Source: Streptomyces cupreus (GTDB lineage Bacteria > Actinomycetota > Actinomycetes > Streptomycetales > Streptomycetaceae). Taken from it: DNA of 64,000 bases. Position 1 is the stretch's first letter, and each line of letters begins with the position of its first letter. Positions 51,990-59,611 of the stretch are shown here, piece by piece. Location: assembly GCF_014257025.1 (NCBI RefSeq), contig NZ_JACMSF010000021.1, forward strand, positions 60,952 through 124,951, given 5' to 3'. Both the position numbers and the translations under genes were made by a program. The notes beneath the pieces are model-generated. The model did not search any database. It worked only from the letters and a program-made list of their open reading frames with translations, and was not told where the DNA came from.

Positions 51990-52499
51990 ATGGCAGGCGA
52001 GACCGTCATCACCATCGTCGGCAACCTGGTCGACGACCCCGAACTCCGCTTCACCCCGGCCGGCGCCGCCGTCGCCAAGTTCCGCATCGCATCCACCCCG
52101 CGCCGCTTCAACAAGACCACCAACGAGTGGGAGGACGGCGACGCCCTGTTCCTCACCTGCTCGGTGTGGCGGCAGGCAGCCGAGCACGTCGCCGAATCCC
52201 TCACCCGCGGCATGCGCGTCATCGTGCAGGGCCGGCTGAAGCAGCGGTCCTACGAGGACAAGGAGCAGGTGAAGCGCACGGTGTACGAGCTGGACGTCGA
52301 CGAGGTCGGGCCGTCCCTCACCTACGCCACCGCCAAGGTCACCAAGGCCAGCGGCGGCAACCGTGGGGCTAAGCCCACGGACGACCCGTGGGCGGGCGCG
52401 AAGCCCGCGAACGGCCAGCAGCAGGGTGGCGGATGGGGTGGCGCGCAGCAGCAACCCGCCACCCAGGGCGCCGGCTACTCCGACACCCCGCCTTTCTGA
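51990..52499 (+). CDS. ssb: Single-stranded DNA-binding protein
   Basis: 169 residues. The OB fold is clear: ETVITIVGNLVDDPELRFTP, FLTCSVWRQAAEHVAESL and GMRVIVQGRLKQRSYEDKE. The linker is Gln/Gly-rich and the C-terminal tip is DTPPF, close to the DEPPF-type partner-binding tail. It protects single-stranded phage DNA and recruits replication proteins. GAAGGAG precedes the ATG. Confidence 0.95.
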   Translation: MAGETVITIVGNLVDDPELRFTPAGAAVAKFRIASTPRRFNKTTNEWEDGDALFLTCSVWRQAAEHVAESLTRGMRVIVQGRLKQRSYEDKEQVKRTVYELDVDEVGPSLTYATAKVTKASGGNRGAKPTDDPWAGAKPANGQQQGGGWGGAQQQPATQGAGYSDTPPF

Positions 52500-52518
52500 T
52501 CTCCGAGAGGACGCGACC

Positions 52519-52686
52519 ATGACCGACCACGACATCCAGCTGCTTGCCCTCGGGACCGCGCTGGGCATCTACATCATGCTGCTCATTCAGATCATCGGCG
52601 GCGTCCTCGACGACCGCCGCGACCGCAGGGTCGCCCGCGCCGCCGAGGCCCAGCTGAAGGCTGCGCTCGAGAGGGCCGAGGCGTGA
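52519..52686 (+). CDS. Small single-span membrane protein
   Basis: 55 residues: a 22-residue hydrophobic segment (LLALGTALGIYIMLLIQIIG) followed by a basic helix (DDRRDRRVARAAEAQLKAAL). GTGA overlap with the next gene. Function unknown. Confidence 0.6.
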   Translation: MTDHDIQLLALGTALGIYIMLLIQIIGGVLDDRRDRRVARAAEAQLKAALERAEA

Positions 52687-52859
52687 GCAGCTCCGCGCAG
52701 TGGGCCGCCCGCATCCAGAAGGTGATCCGGGCGGCCGAGGCCGACGGCTACGAGGTGCTGATCGGCGACGAGCAGGCCGACACCCGCATCGAGATCCGCC
52801 TCTGCGCAGCAGCCGACCCAGAAGACGACGGCACCCTGATCCTGGAGTGGAACGCATGA
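52683..52859 (+). CDS. Small hypothetical protein
   Basis: 58 residues from GTG 52683. GTGA overlap before it and ATGA overlap after it support translation. It looks like a small alpha/beta unit (AARIQKVIRAAEADGYEVLI, RIEIRLCAA). Function unknown. Confidence 0.6.
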   Translation: MSSSAQWAARIQKVIRAAEADGYEVLIGDEQADTRIEIRLCAAADPEDDGTLILEWNA

Positions 52860-53479
52860 ATGAGTGCGGCCTGTGCGAGCGCGCCCTCGAGCACGGCTAT
52901 CTCTGCAATGGGGATCTGCTCGCCCTGGCGGAGCGCCTCGACCGCATGCCGAAGCTGTACACCGCCCTCGGCGCGTTCCTCGCCCCGGCCGTCCACGGCG
53001 GCGGCGAACGCACCGGCAAGGGTCACGCCACAGCCGTGCTCCCCGTGAACGAGGCCGTCCTCGACCTCCGTTACGGAGGCATTGCCCTCGTCCTGGAGTC
53101 GTGGCGGTCCGACGTGCAGGCCTGCCGCGGCTGGGGCGAGCCCGCCATCGAGGGCAGCGTCGAACGCCGCGTGCTCGCGTCCGCCCGCTGGCTGGGCATG
53201 AGCCTGGAGTGGATCGCCGCCTCCTATCCGGCGGCCGGCGATCTGGCCCGCGAGGTACGGGAGATGGAGGGCGCGGCCCTGTCCATCGTCGGCGCCCTCC
53301 CGGAGCGCGGCCGCCGCATCGGGCAGTGCGTCGCCGTGGACGCGTCCGGCGTGATCTGCGGGGCCGTCCTGTACCACCGTCCCGGCGAGACGCGCCTCGC
53401 CTGCCCGTGGTGCACGTGCGTGTACGAGGCGCGCGACTTCCTGATGTTGAAGACGCTGCAGCCGGAGGGGGCGTCCTGA
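52856..53479 (+). CDS. Hypothetical phage protein with two zinc-type cysteine pairs
   Basis: 207 residues. It opens NECGLCERALEHGYLC and ends near CPWCTCVYEARDFL, suggesting zinc sites at both ends. The centre is helical (ERRVLASARWLGMSLEWIAA). Similar proteins are frequent in Streptomyces phages and integrative elements, function unknown. ATG overlaps the previous stop. Confidence 0.75.
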   Translation: MNECGLCERALEHGYLCNGDLLALAERLDRMPKLYTALGAFLAPAVHGGGERTGKGHATAVLPVNEAVLDLRYGGIALVLESWRSDVQACRGWGEPAIEGSVERRVLASARWLGMSLEWIAASYPAAGDLAREVREMEGAALSIVGALPERGRRIGQCVAVDASGVICGAVLYHRPGETRLACPWCTCVYEARDFLMLKTLQPEGAS

Positions 53480-53652
53480 TGCCGTCCAGCTACGTCACGT
53501 GCCGCGTCCAGTCTGGGCGCGGCGTCCAGTGCACGGCCGAGGCCGTCGACCCCGACGCCGAACTCAAGATCTGTACGCGGCACCTGGCGGAGGCCATGCG
53601 TCTCATCGAGCGTGCGCGGCGGCGGGCGCCGAAGGGCGAGGGAGAATCATGA
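53479..53652 (+). CDS. Small cysteine-containing hypothetical protein
   Basis: 57 residues with three cysteines (YVTCRVQSGRGVQC, LKICTRHLAEA) that could bind one metal ion together with the histidine. TGATG overlap with the preceding gene. Confidence 0.6.
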   Translation: MPSSYVTCRVQSGRGVQCTAEAVDPDAELKICTRHLAEAMRLIERARRRAPKGEGES

Positions 53653-53670
53653 CCACTATGCAATCAGGGG

Positions 53671-53698
53671 TTGTGCATAACGGGGGGTGCGCTATCCT
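53671..53698 (+). promoter_or_regulatory. Internal leaderless promoter
   Basis: -35 TTGTGC (53671-53676), 16-nt spacer, -10 TATCCT (53693-53698), with an in-frame GTG at 53706 just where transcription should start. Confidence 0.6.
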
Positions 53699-53705
53699 CG
53701 GAGAG

Positions 53706-53915
53706 GTGGAAACACCCTCATGGAGGGACCGGATCCGCACGGAAGACGCGCTGCTGGAACAGCTCGACGACCAGGCGGAGCAGGCCCGCAAGAGACGAGC
53801 GCAAGCCCTGAAGGACGGGGCCGACGAACTCGGCAGCGTCTACGCCGTGGCGAAACAGCTGCACCTCAGCTGGACCGCCGTAGCGAAGGCGATCAAGAAG
53901 TACACAACCGAATAG
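53706..53915 (+). CDS. Small helix-turn-helix protein
   Basis: 69 residues: charged helix (DALLEQLDDQAEQARKRRAQ) then a helix-turn-helix (ELGSVYAVAKQLHLSWTAVA). The frame is open from an ATG at 53649 that overlaps the previous stop, but the 19 extra residues are encoded by the promoter at 53671-53698, so the leaderless GTG is preferred. It may regulate the transfer-like block that follows. Confidence 0.65.
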   Translation: METPSWRDRIRTEDALLEQLDDQAEQARKRRAQALKDGADELGSVYAVAKQLHLSWTAVAKAIKKYTTE

Positions 53916-54015
53916 ACGAGGGCCGGACAGCAGCTCTCCCAGGTGCTGGAACACCAGGGAGGCGATCGCACCGCCCGACCCTCTACCGAACATCCTGACG
54001 AGACCAGGAGTCGGC

Positions 54016-54276
54016 ATGACCGATCATTTCGCGTGCGCCGAAGCGCCCGCAAGTTGCCCCATTCCCGAACCCACTGACCTCGACGTCGCCATCAGCGTCG
54101 CGCAGCAGCTCCTCGGCAGCGACCAGATCCTCTCCCTCCGCGAGGCCCTCCGCCTCCTCCTCCGCGCCCTCGACGCCGAGCCCATCAGCGAGGAAGAGGC
54201 CGCGCGCCGCTCCGTCGACCGTGCCTTCCCCGCCGTCGCCGCGTTCCTCGCCGCCGAGCGGGGTGAACGCAAGTGA
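54016..54276 (+). CDS. Hypothetical phage protein
   Basis: 86 residues. Helical and acidic (DLDVAISVAQQLLGSDQILS, LREALRLLLRALDAEPISEE). GTGA overlap with the next gene. Function unknown; it starts the coupled run leading to the FtsK-like gene. Confidence 0.65.
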   Translation: MTDHFACAEAPASCPIPEPTDLDVAISVAQQLLGSDQILSLREALRLLLRALDAEPISEEEAARRSVDRAFPAVAAFLAAERGERK

Positions 54277-54638
54277 GCACCGAACCCCGCACCGCAATGG
54301 TGAACGTCTTCGTCACCAAGCCCCTGGAGATCGACGAACCCGACTGGTGCACCGGCACCCACGATCGGCACGCCCAGTACAAGGTCGACATCACCCACGA
54401 CGGCCCCGAGCACGACATCGCCCCCAGCGGACAGACCCTGCTCCGCGCCTTCCTCACCCAAGCCCCGTTCGCCACCAAAGACCGCTCCGTCGGCCTGTAC
54501 ATCGAGTCCGCCGACTTTACCGGCACCCACACCCCGGCCGAGGTCGAGCAGCTCGCCAACGACCTCGTCGAGGCGGCCGACCAGCTGCGGGCCCTCGGCC
54601 GCCAGCTCGCCGAAATCCTCGCCGGGGGCACCGCGTGA
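54273..54638 (+). CDS. Hypothetical protein (DUF6907-like)
   Basis: 121 residues. The pattern DEPDWCTGTHDRHAQYKVDI, then SVGLYIESADFTGTHTPAEV, resembles small actinobacterial proteins I recall under DUF6907; this assignment is tentative. GTGA overlaps on both sides. Confidence 0.6.
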   Translation: MSTEPRTAMVNVFVTKPLEIDEPDWCTGTHDRHAQYKVDITHDGPEHDIAPSGQTLLRAFLTQAPFATKDRSVGLYIESADFTGTHTPAEVEQLANDLVEAADQLRALGRQLAEILAGGTA

Positions 54639-55300
54639 ACGACTCCCGCGCGTGGATCCGCCGCGCCTCAACCGCGGCCGGCCTCGCCTACACCGCCATC
54701 GCCGAGTACGAACTCGCCCGCAGACTCGGCGCCCAGGTGCCGATCGCCGTCATGCTGCCCGTCAGCATCGACTGCTACGTCGTCGCCGCCCTCAAGTGGT
54801 TCCGGCCCTTCGACGTCGCCCTGTCCCTCGCCCTGATGGGCGCCGCCCAGGTCGCCGCCCACGCCCTGGACGCGGGCGTCGTCGAGGTCGACCTGACCCT
54901 CGTCACCGTCGTCTCCCTCCTCGTCCCCGTGGCGCTCTGGAGGACTCATGCGCTCGCCAGGCACACGCCACGGGACGCCACCCCGCCCGCCACCGTCCCG
55001 CCCGTCCCCGAGCAGACGCCAACTGTCCAACCGCCCGCCGCGGTCACCCTCGACCGCGTCGGCGAGCAGGACGCCCCCGAGACGCCCGAACTCCCGCCCG
55101 GGACGGACCAAGACACCGAGGACGCCGAGGCGTCCCCGCCCGCCCTCCTCACGTCCAAGGACGTCGCCGAACTCTTCGGCGTCGACCCCTCCACCGTCCG
55201 CAGCTGGGTCCACTCAGGACGCCTCGAAGTCCACGACAAGGACGCCCGAGGACACAACCTCTTCCACCCCGACAACCTCCCCCAAGAGGCACGGACATGA
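54635..55300 (+). CDS. DUF2637-like membrane protein with C-terminal helix-turn-helix
   Basis: 221 residues. Four hydrophobic segments in the first 110 residues (TAAGLAYTAIAEYELARRLG, VPIAVMLPVSIDCYVVAAL, VALSLALMGAAQVAAHAL, VTVVSLLVPVALW) match the DUF2637/SpdB-like proteins of Streptomyces plasmids. An 80-residue Pro/Thr-rich linker leads to an excisionase-like helix-turn-helix (LLTSKDVAELFGVDPSTVRS). Such proteins aid intramycelial plasmid spread together with TraB. The membrane plus DNA-binding fusion suggests it links DNA to the membrane. Confidence 0.75.
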   Translation: MNDSRAWIRRASTAAGLAYTAIAEYELARRLGAQVPIAVMLPVSIDCYVVAALKWFRPFDVALSLALMGAAQVAAHALDAGVVEVDLTLVTVVSLLVPVALWRTHALARHTPRDATPPATVPPVPEQTPTVQPPAAVTLDRVGEQDAPETPELPPGTDQDTEDAEASPPALLTSKDVAELFGVDPSTVRSWVHSGRLEVHDKDARGHNLFHPDNLPQEART

Positions 55301-55470
55301 AGCACCTCATCCTCGGCGCCCTCCTCGGCCTCCTCCTGCTCATCCCCCAACTCCTCACCGTCGTGGCCGCGGTCGCCGCCGCCCTGCTCTCACAGCCGGT
55401 CCTCGTGGCGTTCGCCCTCGGCGCGCTCGCCCGCCCGTACCTGCGCCGGCCGAAGCGGTGGGCGCGATGA
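55297..55470 (+). CDS. Small membrane protein (Spd-like)
   Basis: 57 residues, two hydrophobic segments (LILGALLGLLLLIPQLLTVV, LLSQPVLVAFALGALA) and a basic end. ATGA overlaps before and after. By position and type it resembles small spread proteins encoded beside Streptomyces tra genes. Confidence 0.65.
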   Translation: MKHLILGALLGLLLLIPQLLTVVAAVAAALLSQPVLVAFALGALARPYLRRPKRWAR

Positions 55471-55787
55471 ACGAGCCGACCCCCCTGGACAAGGCCGAGG
55501 CCGCCGTGCGCGAGGCCTCGACGGACACCACCGCCGTACAACTGGCGCTCGCCGCCATGGAACTCGCCAAGGCCGCCCAGCAGCAGCCCGCGCCCGCCCC
55601 GTGCCAGCACCACCACACCCCCGCCAGCCGAAGCGCCAGCCAGTGGCTCGCCATCGCGGCGGCCGTCTGCATCGGCGGCATCGGCATCGCCTTCGCGTCC
55701 ATCGCCATCGCGGTCGGCGCCTGCTGCGCCACCGCCTGCCTGCTCATCCTGCGCGGCCTGTGGGCCGACTTCCGTAAGGGGAAATGA
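55467..55787 (+). CDS. Membrane protein (SpdB3-like)
   Basis: 106 residues. A helical, Gln/Pro-rich cytoplasmic part with CQHHH is followed by two hydrophobic segments (LAIAAAVCIGGIGIAFASIA, VGACCATACLLILRGLW). ATGA overlaps link it to its neighbours. The architecture matches small Spd proteins. Confidence 0.65.
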   Translation: MNEPTPLDKAEAAVREASTDTTAVQLALAAMELAKAAQQQPAPAPCQHHHTPASRSASQWLAIAAAVCIGGIGIAFASIAIAVGACCATACLLILRGLWADFRKGK

Positions 55788-55978
55788 CCATGGCCAAGAA
55801 CGACGACATCCGGTTCTCCGACTTCACCACCGGCGAGAAACTCCGCGTGATCGGGCTGTGCGCCCGGATGGTCAAGCGGGGCCTCGCCGACGACGGCACC
55901 GGCCGGGTCCTCGAGGACCTCCAGCGCAAGGTCGAGCGCATCGAGAAGAAGGCGCAGCGCCGCAAGAACGGCCGATAG
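55784..55978 (+). CDS. Small basic protein upstream of the translocase
   Basis: 64 residues: FTTGEKLRVIGLCARMVKRG then a basic coiled coil (LEDLQRKVERIEKKAQRRKN). ATGA overlap with the previous gene. Function unknown. Confidence 0.65.
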   Translation: MTMAKNDDIRFSDFTTGEKLRVIGLCARMVKRGLADDGTGRVLEDLQRKVERIEKKAQRRKNGR

Positions 55979-55984
55979 CCCCGC

Positions 55985-56037
55985 CCCGGGGACGGCGTCC
56001 TACCGCCAAGCAGCCGCCGTCCCCGGGCCTCCCGCAG
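55985..56037 (+). terminator. Hairpin between the small genes and the translocase gene
   Basis: CCCGGGGACGGCG (55985-55997) pairs with CGCCGTCCCCGGG (56025-56037). The 13-bp stem begins 7 nt after a stop codon; it may terminate or attenuate transcription into the translocase gene. Confidence 0.65.
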
Positions 56038-56064
56038 CCCAACAAGGAGCAGGAAGAGCCCAGC

Positions 56065-58146
56065 ATGACCGACATCCTCATCAAGCCGCCACAGGACGCC
56101 CCCCAGGACGGCCAGGGCGCCGTCGAGGACGTCGAAGCCGTCGACCGTCCTGACAACCCGCTCGCCGACTGGCTGACCGTCCCCGACGCCCCGATCCTGC
56201 CCGCCTGGGCACGCAACTGGGCATCCGTCCGCGCCAACACCGGCGCCTTCATCAAGGTCGGCTGGTGGCACGGCCGGTACCATGGCATCCGCAGCCCCAA
56301 GTACGCCGTCAAGGTCGTCGGCTACTCTGCGCGCGGCGCGTTCCGCGGCGGCCGGCGCCTGTGGCCCGTCCTCACCGCCCAGGACCACACCGCCGGCATC
56401 AAGGCCCTCCGCGTCCAGGTCAAGGCCAAGCCCGACGACGTCGTCCTCGCCGCCCAGGCCGTCGTCGCGCACCGGGAGCGCACCGAGGCCCGCCGCTGGC
56501 GCTGGGGTGCCGCCCTCGGCCTGGCCGCCGCCGCAGCCGTCGCCCTCAACTACGCCAGCCTCGGCCTGCAGATCGCCGCCGGCTGCATCGCCTGCGGAGG
56601 CCTTGCAGCCATCGGCTGGTCCGACGAGGCCCACATCCTCGACCACGGCACGCCGCCCCTGCGGATCGCCATGGACGCCCAGCAGCTCAACGACGCCCTC
56701 CGCGCGACAGGCCTGCTCAAGCAGGGCAAAGGCGACGAGGAAGGGCCCAAGGTCAACTGCGTGATGGGGCCGTTGCGCGACGGCAACGGGTGGGCCGTCA
56801 TCTTCGACCTGCCCAAGGGCGGCGGTAAGAAGGCCGCCGACGTCCTCGCCAAGCGGACCGAGATCGCCGCCGAGCTCGGCGTCGACGAGATCCAGGTCAT
56901 CATGAGCCGCGTCCGCGCATCTGCAGGCGGCAACGCAGGCCGCGTCTCCATGTGGGTCGCCGACGATGACCCCTACCTCGCGCCGCCCAACCCCTCACCG
57001 CTGGAACAGCTGGACACCTTCAGCATCTGGGACCCCATCCCCTTCGGCCAGGACGCCCGCGGCAACCGCGTCACCCTCCCGATCATCTGGCAGTCCATGT
57101 TCTTCGGCGGCCTGCCCCGCCGCGGCAAGACGTTCAGCCAGCGCCTCCTCACCGCCGCCGGCCTCCTCGACGCCTACGTGCGGCACTACGTCGCCGACTT
57201 CAAGGGCGGCCAGGACTGGATCCAGATGCGGCAGGTGGCCCACCGCCTGGTCCTCGGCGCCGAAGAGGACGCCATCGGCGCCTTCAAGGCCATGCTCAAG
57301 GAACTCCTCGCCGAGATGGAGCGCCGGTTCTCCATCCTGCGCGGCCTGCCCACCTCCATCTGCCCCGAGGGCAAGCTCACCCCCGAGATCGTCAAGCGGT
57401 ACAACATGCCGTTCATCCTGTTCACGGTGGATGAGCTACAGGAAGCCTTCCTCGCCGTCGACGACCAGGAACGCGACGAGATCATCAACGACATGGCACG
57501 CATCGCCCGCCGCGGCCCCGCAGCCGGGTTCATCTCCAACTACGCATCCCAGCGCCCGGACGCCAAGTCCGTACCCACCAAGCTCCGCGAGATCATCACC
57601 ATCCGCTACTCCACGCAGGTCGTCGACCAGACCAGCTCAGACATGGTCCTCGGCAAGGGCAAGGCCGCCCAGGGCGCCGACGCCTCCGTCCTGTCCGAGG
57701 AGCACAAGGGCGTCGGCGTGCTGGTCACCGGCCCGGCCTCGTTCGTCACAGTCAAGGCCGACATGCTGGAGACCGCAGCCTTCAACTCCATGTGCGCCAA
57801 GGGCCGCCTGCTGCGCGAGGCTTGCGGCCAGCTCACGGGCGATGCCGCCAACGACCCCAGCGCCCTCGCCGAGGCGTCCGGCATCACTGTCAGCCCCGTC
57901 CTGTCCGACTGCCTCTCCGTCATGCGGCACAGCGTCAAGATGCACACCGCCGACCTCCTCGCCCGCCTGGAGAACCTGGACGAGGACTACGGCGACTGGG
58001 ACGCCGAACGCCTCGCCAAGGAGCTCGAGGACACTGGCGTGAAGCGCACCACCAAGCAGGTCAACATCAACGGCAAGAACCTCGCCGGATACCGCCGCGA
58101 AGACCTCGAAGCAGCCATGCCCACCGAGCTCCTCAACGCCCGGTAG
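56065..58146 (+). CDS. FtsK/SpoIIIE-type DNA translocase (TraB-like)
   Basis: 693 residues. Two membrane spans lie near 145-190 (AALGLAAAAAVALNY, LQIAAGCIACGGLAAIGW). The motor domain has Walker A FGGLPRRGKTFSQRL near 347-356 and Walker B FILFTVDELQEAF near 450-460, followed by QRPDAKSVPTKLRE. The end is a winged-helix-like segment (WDAERLAKELEDTGVKRTTK, YRREDLEAAM). This matches the Tra proteins of Streptomyces conjugative plasmids and integrative elements, which move double-stranded DNA between hyphae. The preceding Spd-like genes support that reading. A role in phage DNA segregation is the alternative. Confidence 0.85.
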   Translation: MTDILIKPPQDAPQDGQGAVEDVEAVDRPDNPLADWLTVPDAPILPAWARNWASVRANTGAFIKVGWWHGRYHGIRSPKYAVKVVGYSARGAFRGGRRLWPVLTAQDHTAGIKALRVQVKAKPDDVVLAAQAVVAHRERTEARRWRWGAALGLAAAAAVALNYASLGLQIAAGCIACGGLAAIGWSDEAHILDHGTPPLRIAMDAQQLNDALRATGLLKQGKGDEEGPKVNCVMGPLRDGNGWAVIFDLPKGGGKKAADVLAKRTEIAAELGVDEIQVIMSRVRASAGGNAGRVSMWVADDDPYLAPPNPSPLEQLDTFSIWDPIPFGQDARGNRVTLPIIWQSMFFGGLPRRGKTFSQRLLTAAGLLDAYVRHYVADFKGGQDWIQMRQVAHRLVLGAEEDAIGAFKAMLKELLAEMERRFSILRGLPTSICPEGKLTPEIVKRYNMPFILFTVDELQEAFLAVDDQERDEIINDMARIARRGPAAGFISNYASQRPDAKSVPTKLREIITIRYSTQVVDQTSSDMVLGKGKAAQGADASVLSEEHKGVGVLVTGPASFVTVKADMLETAAFNSMCAKGRLLREACGQLTGDAANDPSALAEASGITVSPVLSDCLSVMRHSVKMHTADLLARLENLDEDYGDWDAERLAKELEDTGVKRTTKQVNINGKNLAGYRREDLEAAMPTELLNAR

Positions 58147-58291
58147 AGGGGTCCCCCTCTACAACCCCCTCTACAAGGCCCCCCTCCAGACCCCCGCTAC
58201 CCAGCGAGTGGATCTAGAGGGGGGCCTCTACCGTCGTAGACCCCCCTGTAGTGGCCCCTCACCTGCGAAGTAGTGGGGCTAGAGGGGGTAC
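58143..58291. repeat. Repeat cluster of CCCCCTCTA (candidate clt site)
   Basis: Clear copies are GTAGAGGGG (58143), CCCCCTCTAC (58153 and 58165), TAGAGGGGG (58215) and TAGAGGGGG (58280), with degenerate copies at 58185, 58225, 58236 and 58271. The first two form a perfect hairpin overlapping the translocase stop codon. TraB proteins bind short repeats called clt near their gene, so this cluster is the natural candidate. Confidence 0.65.
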
Positions 58292-58334
58292 AGGCCACCC
58301 CCTGAATCAGCGCCCAGCGCGGCATCATGGGGTC

Positions 58335-58535
58335 ATGGAGTCGCAGAACATCCGGCCCGGCCACCTCACCGCCCACCAGACCGCCCAGCAACTCGGCATC
58401 ACCCTCGGAGGCGTCCGCCTCCTCGTCCACCGCGGCAGGTTGAAGCGCTCGGGCGGCACACCCCGCCAACCCTGGTACGCCGTCACAGACGTCGCCGCAC
58501 TCCTCGCCGAACGCCAAGCACGCCCCGCCGCTTGA
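58335..58535 (+). CDS. Small helix-turn-helix protein (excisionase/MerR-like)
   Basis: 66 residues: HLTAHQTAQQLGITLGGVRL then LVHRGRLKRSGGTPRQPWYA, the pattern of MerR-type excisionase winged helices. It could be an excision factor or could bind the repeats just upstream. Confidence 0.75.
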   Translation: MESQNIRPGHLTAHQTAQQLGITLGGVRLLVHRGRLKRSGGTPRQPWYAVTDVAALLAERQARPAA

Positions 58536-58606
58536 CCCCAGGTCAGACAGCGTGTAACGATCTCGGTGAACAACTGTGCCCCGAAGCGGCACCACAAACA
58601 CACGAC

Positions 58607-58639
58607 GAAGCCCCGGCCAATCCCCCCGGCCGGGGCTTC
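58607..58639 (+). terminator. Strong terminator before the head gene cluster
   Basis: GAAGCCCCGGCC (58607-58618) pairs with GGCCGGGGCTTC (58628-58639), a 12-bp stem with a 9-nt loop. It separates the replication/transfer part from the HNH-terminase part. Confidence 0.8.
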
Positions 58640-58659
58640 GCCGTGCCCAGGGGGTGAGC

Positions 58660-58953
58660 GTGGCCACCGACCGCAGCGAACTCACCAGCTACGAGTACCG
58701 GCAGATACGCGCCCGCATCCTCGCCGCATCCGACGTCTGCATCGTCTGCGGCCACGGCGCCGCCGACGCGGTCGACCACATCCACCCCGTGAGCAAGGGC
58801 GGCGCCCGCAAGGACCCCGACAACCTCGGCCCCATCCACGGCGTGGCCGGCTGTCCCGTCTGCCTCCGCAAGTGCAACTCGGAGAAGAGCGACCGCCCGC
58901 TCGCCGAGGTCGTCCAGCTGCGCACGTCAGTCGACTGGTTCGCCGGACCGTAG
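58660..58953 (+). CDS. HNH endonuclease (packaging-associated)
   Basis: 97 residues. The HNH core shows CIVCGHGAADAVDHIHPVSK, then DNLGPIHGVAGCPVC and CNSEKSDRP, with two zinc cysteine pairs. HNH nucleases next to terminase genes assist cohesive-end cleavage in HK97-type phages. GTG 58660 follows AGGGGGTGAG; GTG 58654 is the alternative. Confidence 0.9.
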   Translation: MATDRSELTSYEYRQIRARILAASDVCIVCGHGAADAVDHIHPVSKGGARKDPDNLGPIHGVAGCPVCLRKCNSEKSDRPLAEVVQLRTSVDWFAGP

Positions 58954-58962
58954 GAGGACGCC

Positions 58963-59184
58963 ATGCCCCAGCCCTGGACCACACCCCACGAACTCCGGGT
59001 CTTCAAGCAGTGGGAGCGCCGCCCCGATGGGGCCAGCGGGTGGATGGAGGCACAGCCCACCGGTCAGGTCCACCTGCTGTGCAACTGCGGGTACAGCACC
59101 GGCTGGATCCAGCACGAGCAGATGCCCAGCCGTGAGCAGCTGGTGGCCGAGCACGGCGAGCCCCTCGGATCCATCATGCGGTGA
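58963..59184 (+). CDS. Hypothetical phage protein
   Basis: 73 residues, Trp- and His-containing (WTTPHELRVFKQWERRPDGA, VHLLCNCGYSTGWIQHEQMP). It has an AGGAGG site. It lies between HNH and terminase genes; function unknown. Confidence 0.7.
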   Translation: MPQPWTTPHELRVFKQWERRPDGASGWMEAQPTGQVHLLCNCGYSTGWIQHEQMPSREQLVAEHGEPLGSIMR

Positions 59185-59335
59185 CACAAACCCGCAGGTC
59201 AGAAGCATGATCGGATCGTTCCGGCCGGGATCTCCCAGTGATCTTTAGGAATCGGACATATCGCAACCCCGCGCCCAGCTTTTATTTTTCTCCCCCCGGG
59301 CCGATGACCCCGGATGATCTTGGAAGGGAGCCGGC
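59185..59335. other. AT-rich gap before terminase, possible cos region
   Basis: The 150-bp gap holds an unusual run (CTTTTATTTTTCTCCCCCC at about 59278-59297) and a CCGG-rich dyad. In many HK97-type actinophages the cohesive end lies just upstream of the terminase small subunit. No cleavage site can be proved here. Confidence 0.35.
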
Positions 59336-59611
59336 ATGGGGCCCGTCGAGGAAGCCGTGCGCGCCGACATCGAGCAGCTCGGCGACCTGGTCGGCGTCGA
59401 GCCGTCGCTGACCGAGCTGGCGTACACGCTGGCCGGCCGGATCGACGCCGCGCGGACCGCCGAGTGCGACACGTGCGGGGAGGCGATCCCCCAGGAGGAC
59501 CGGCTGCTGCCCCAGTTGACCCGCGAGCTCCGGCAGACGCTCGCCCAGATCCTGGAGGGACGGGCGCCGGACGATGACGACGACCTCGGAGACCTGGGCA
59601 CCCCCGACTGA
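59336..59611 (+). CDS. Probable small terminase subunit
   Basis: 91 residues: helical N-terminus (EEAVRADIEQLGDLVGVEPS), a CDTCGEAI zinc-like pair and an acidic tail (GRAPDDDDDLGDL). The assignment rests on position: it precedes and overlaps the large subunit by 38 nt. Short length and lack of a clear DNA-binding fold leave doubt. GGAAGGGAG precedes the ATG. Confidence 0.6.
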   Translation: MGPVEEAVRADIEQLGDLVGVEPSLTELAYTLAGRIDAARTAECDTCGEAIPQEDRLLPQLTRELRQTLAQILEGRAPDDDDDLGDLGTPD

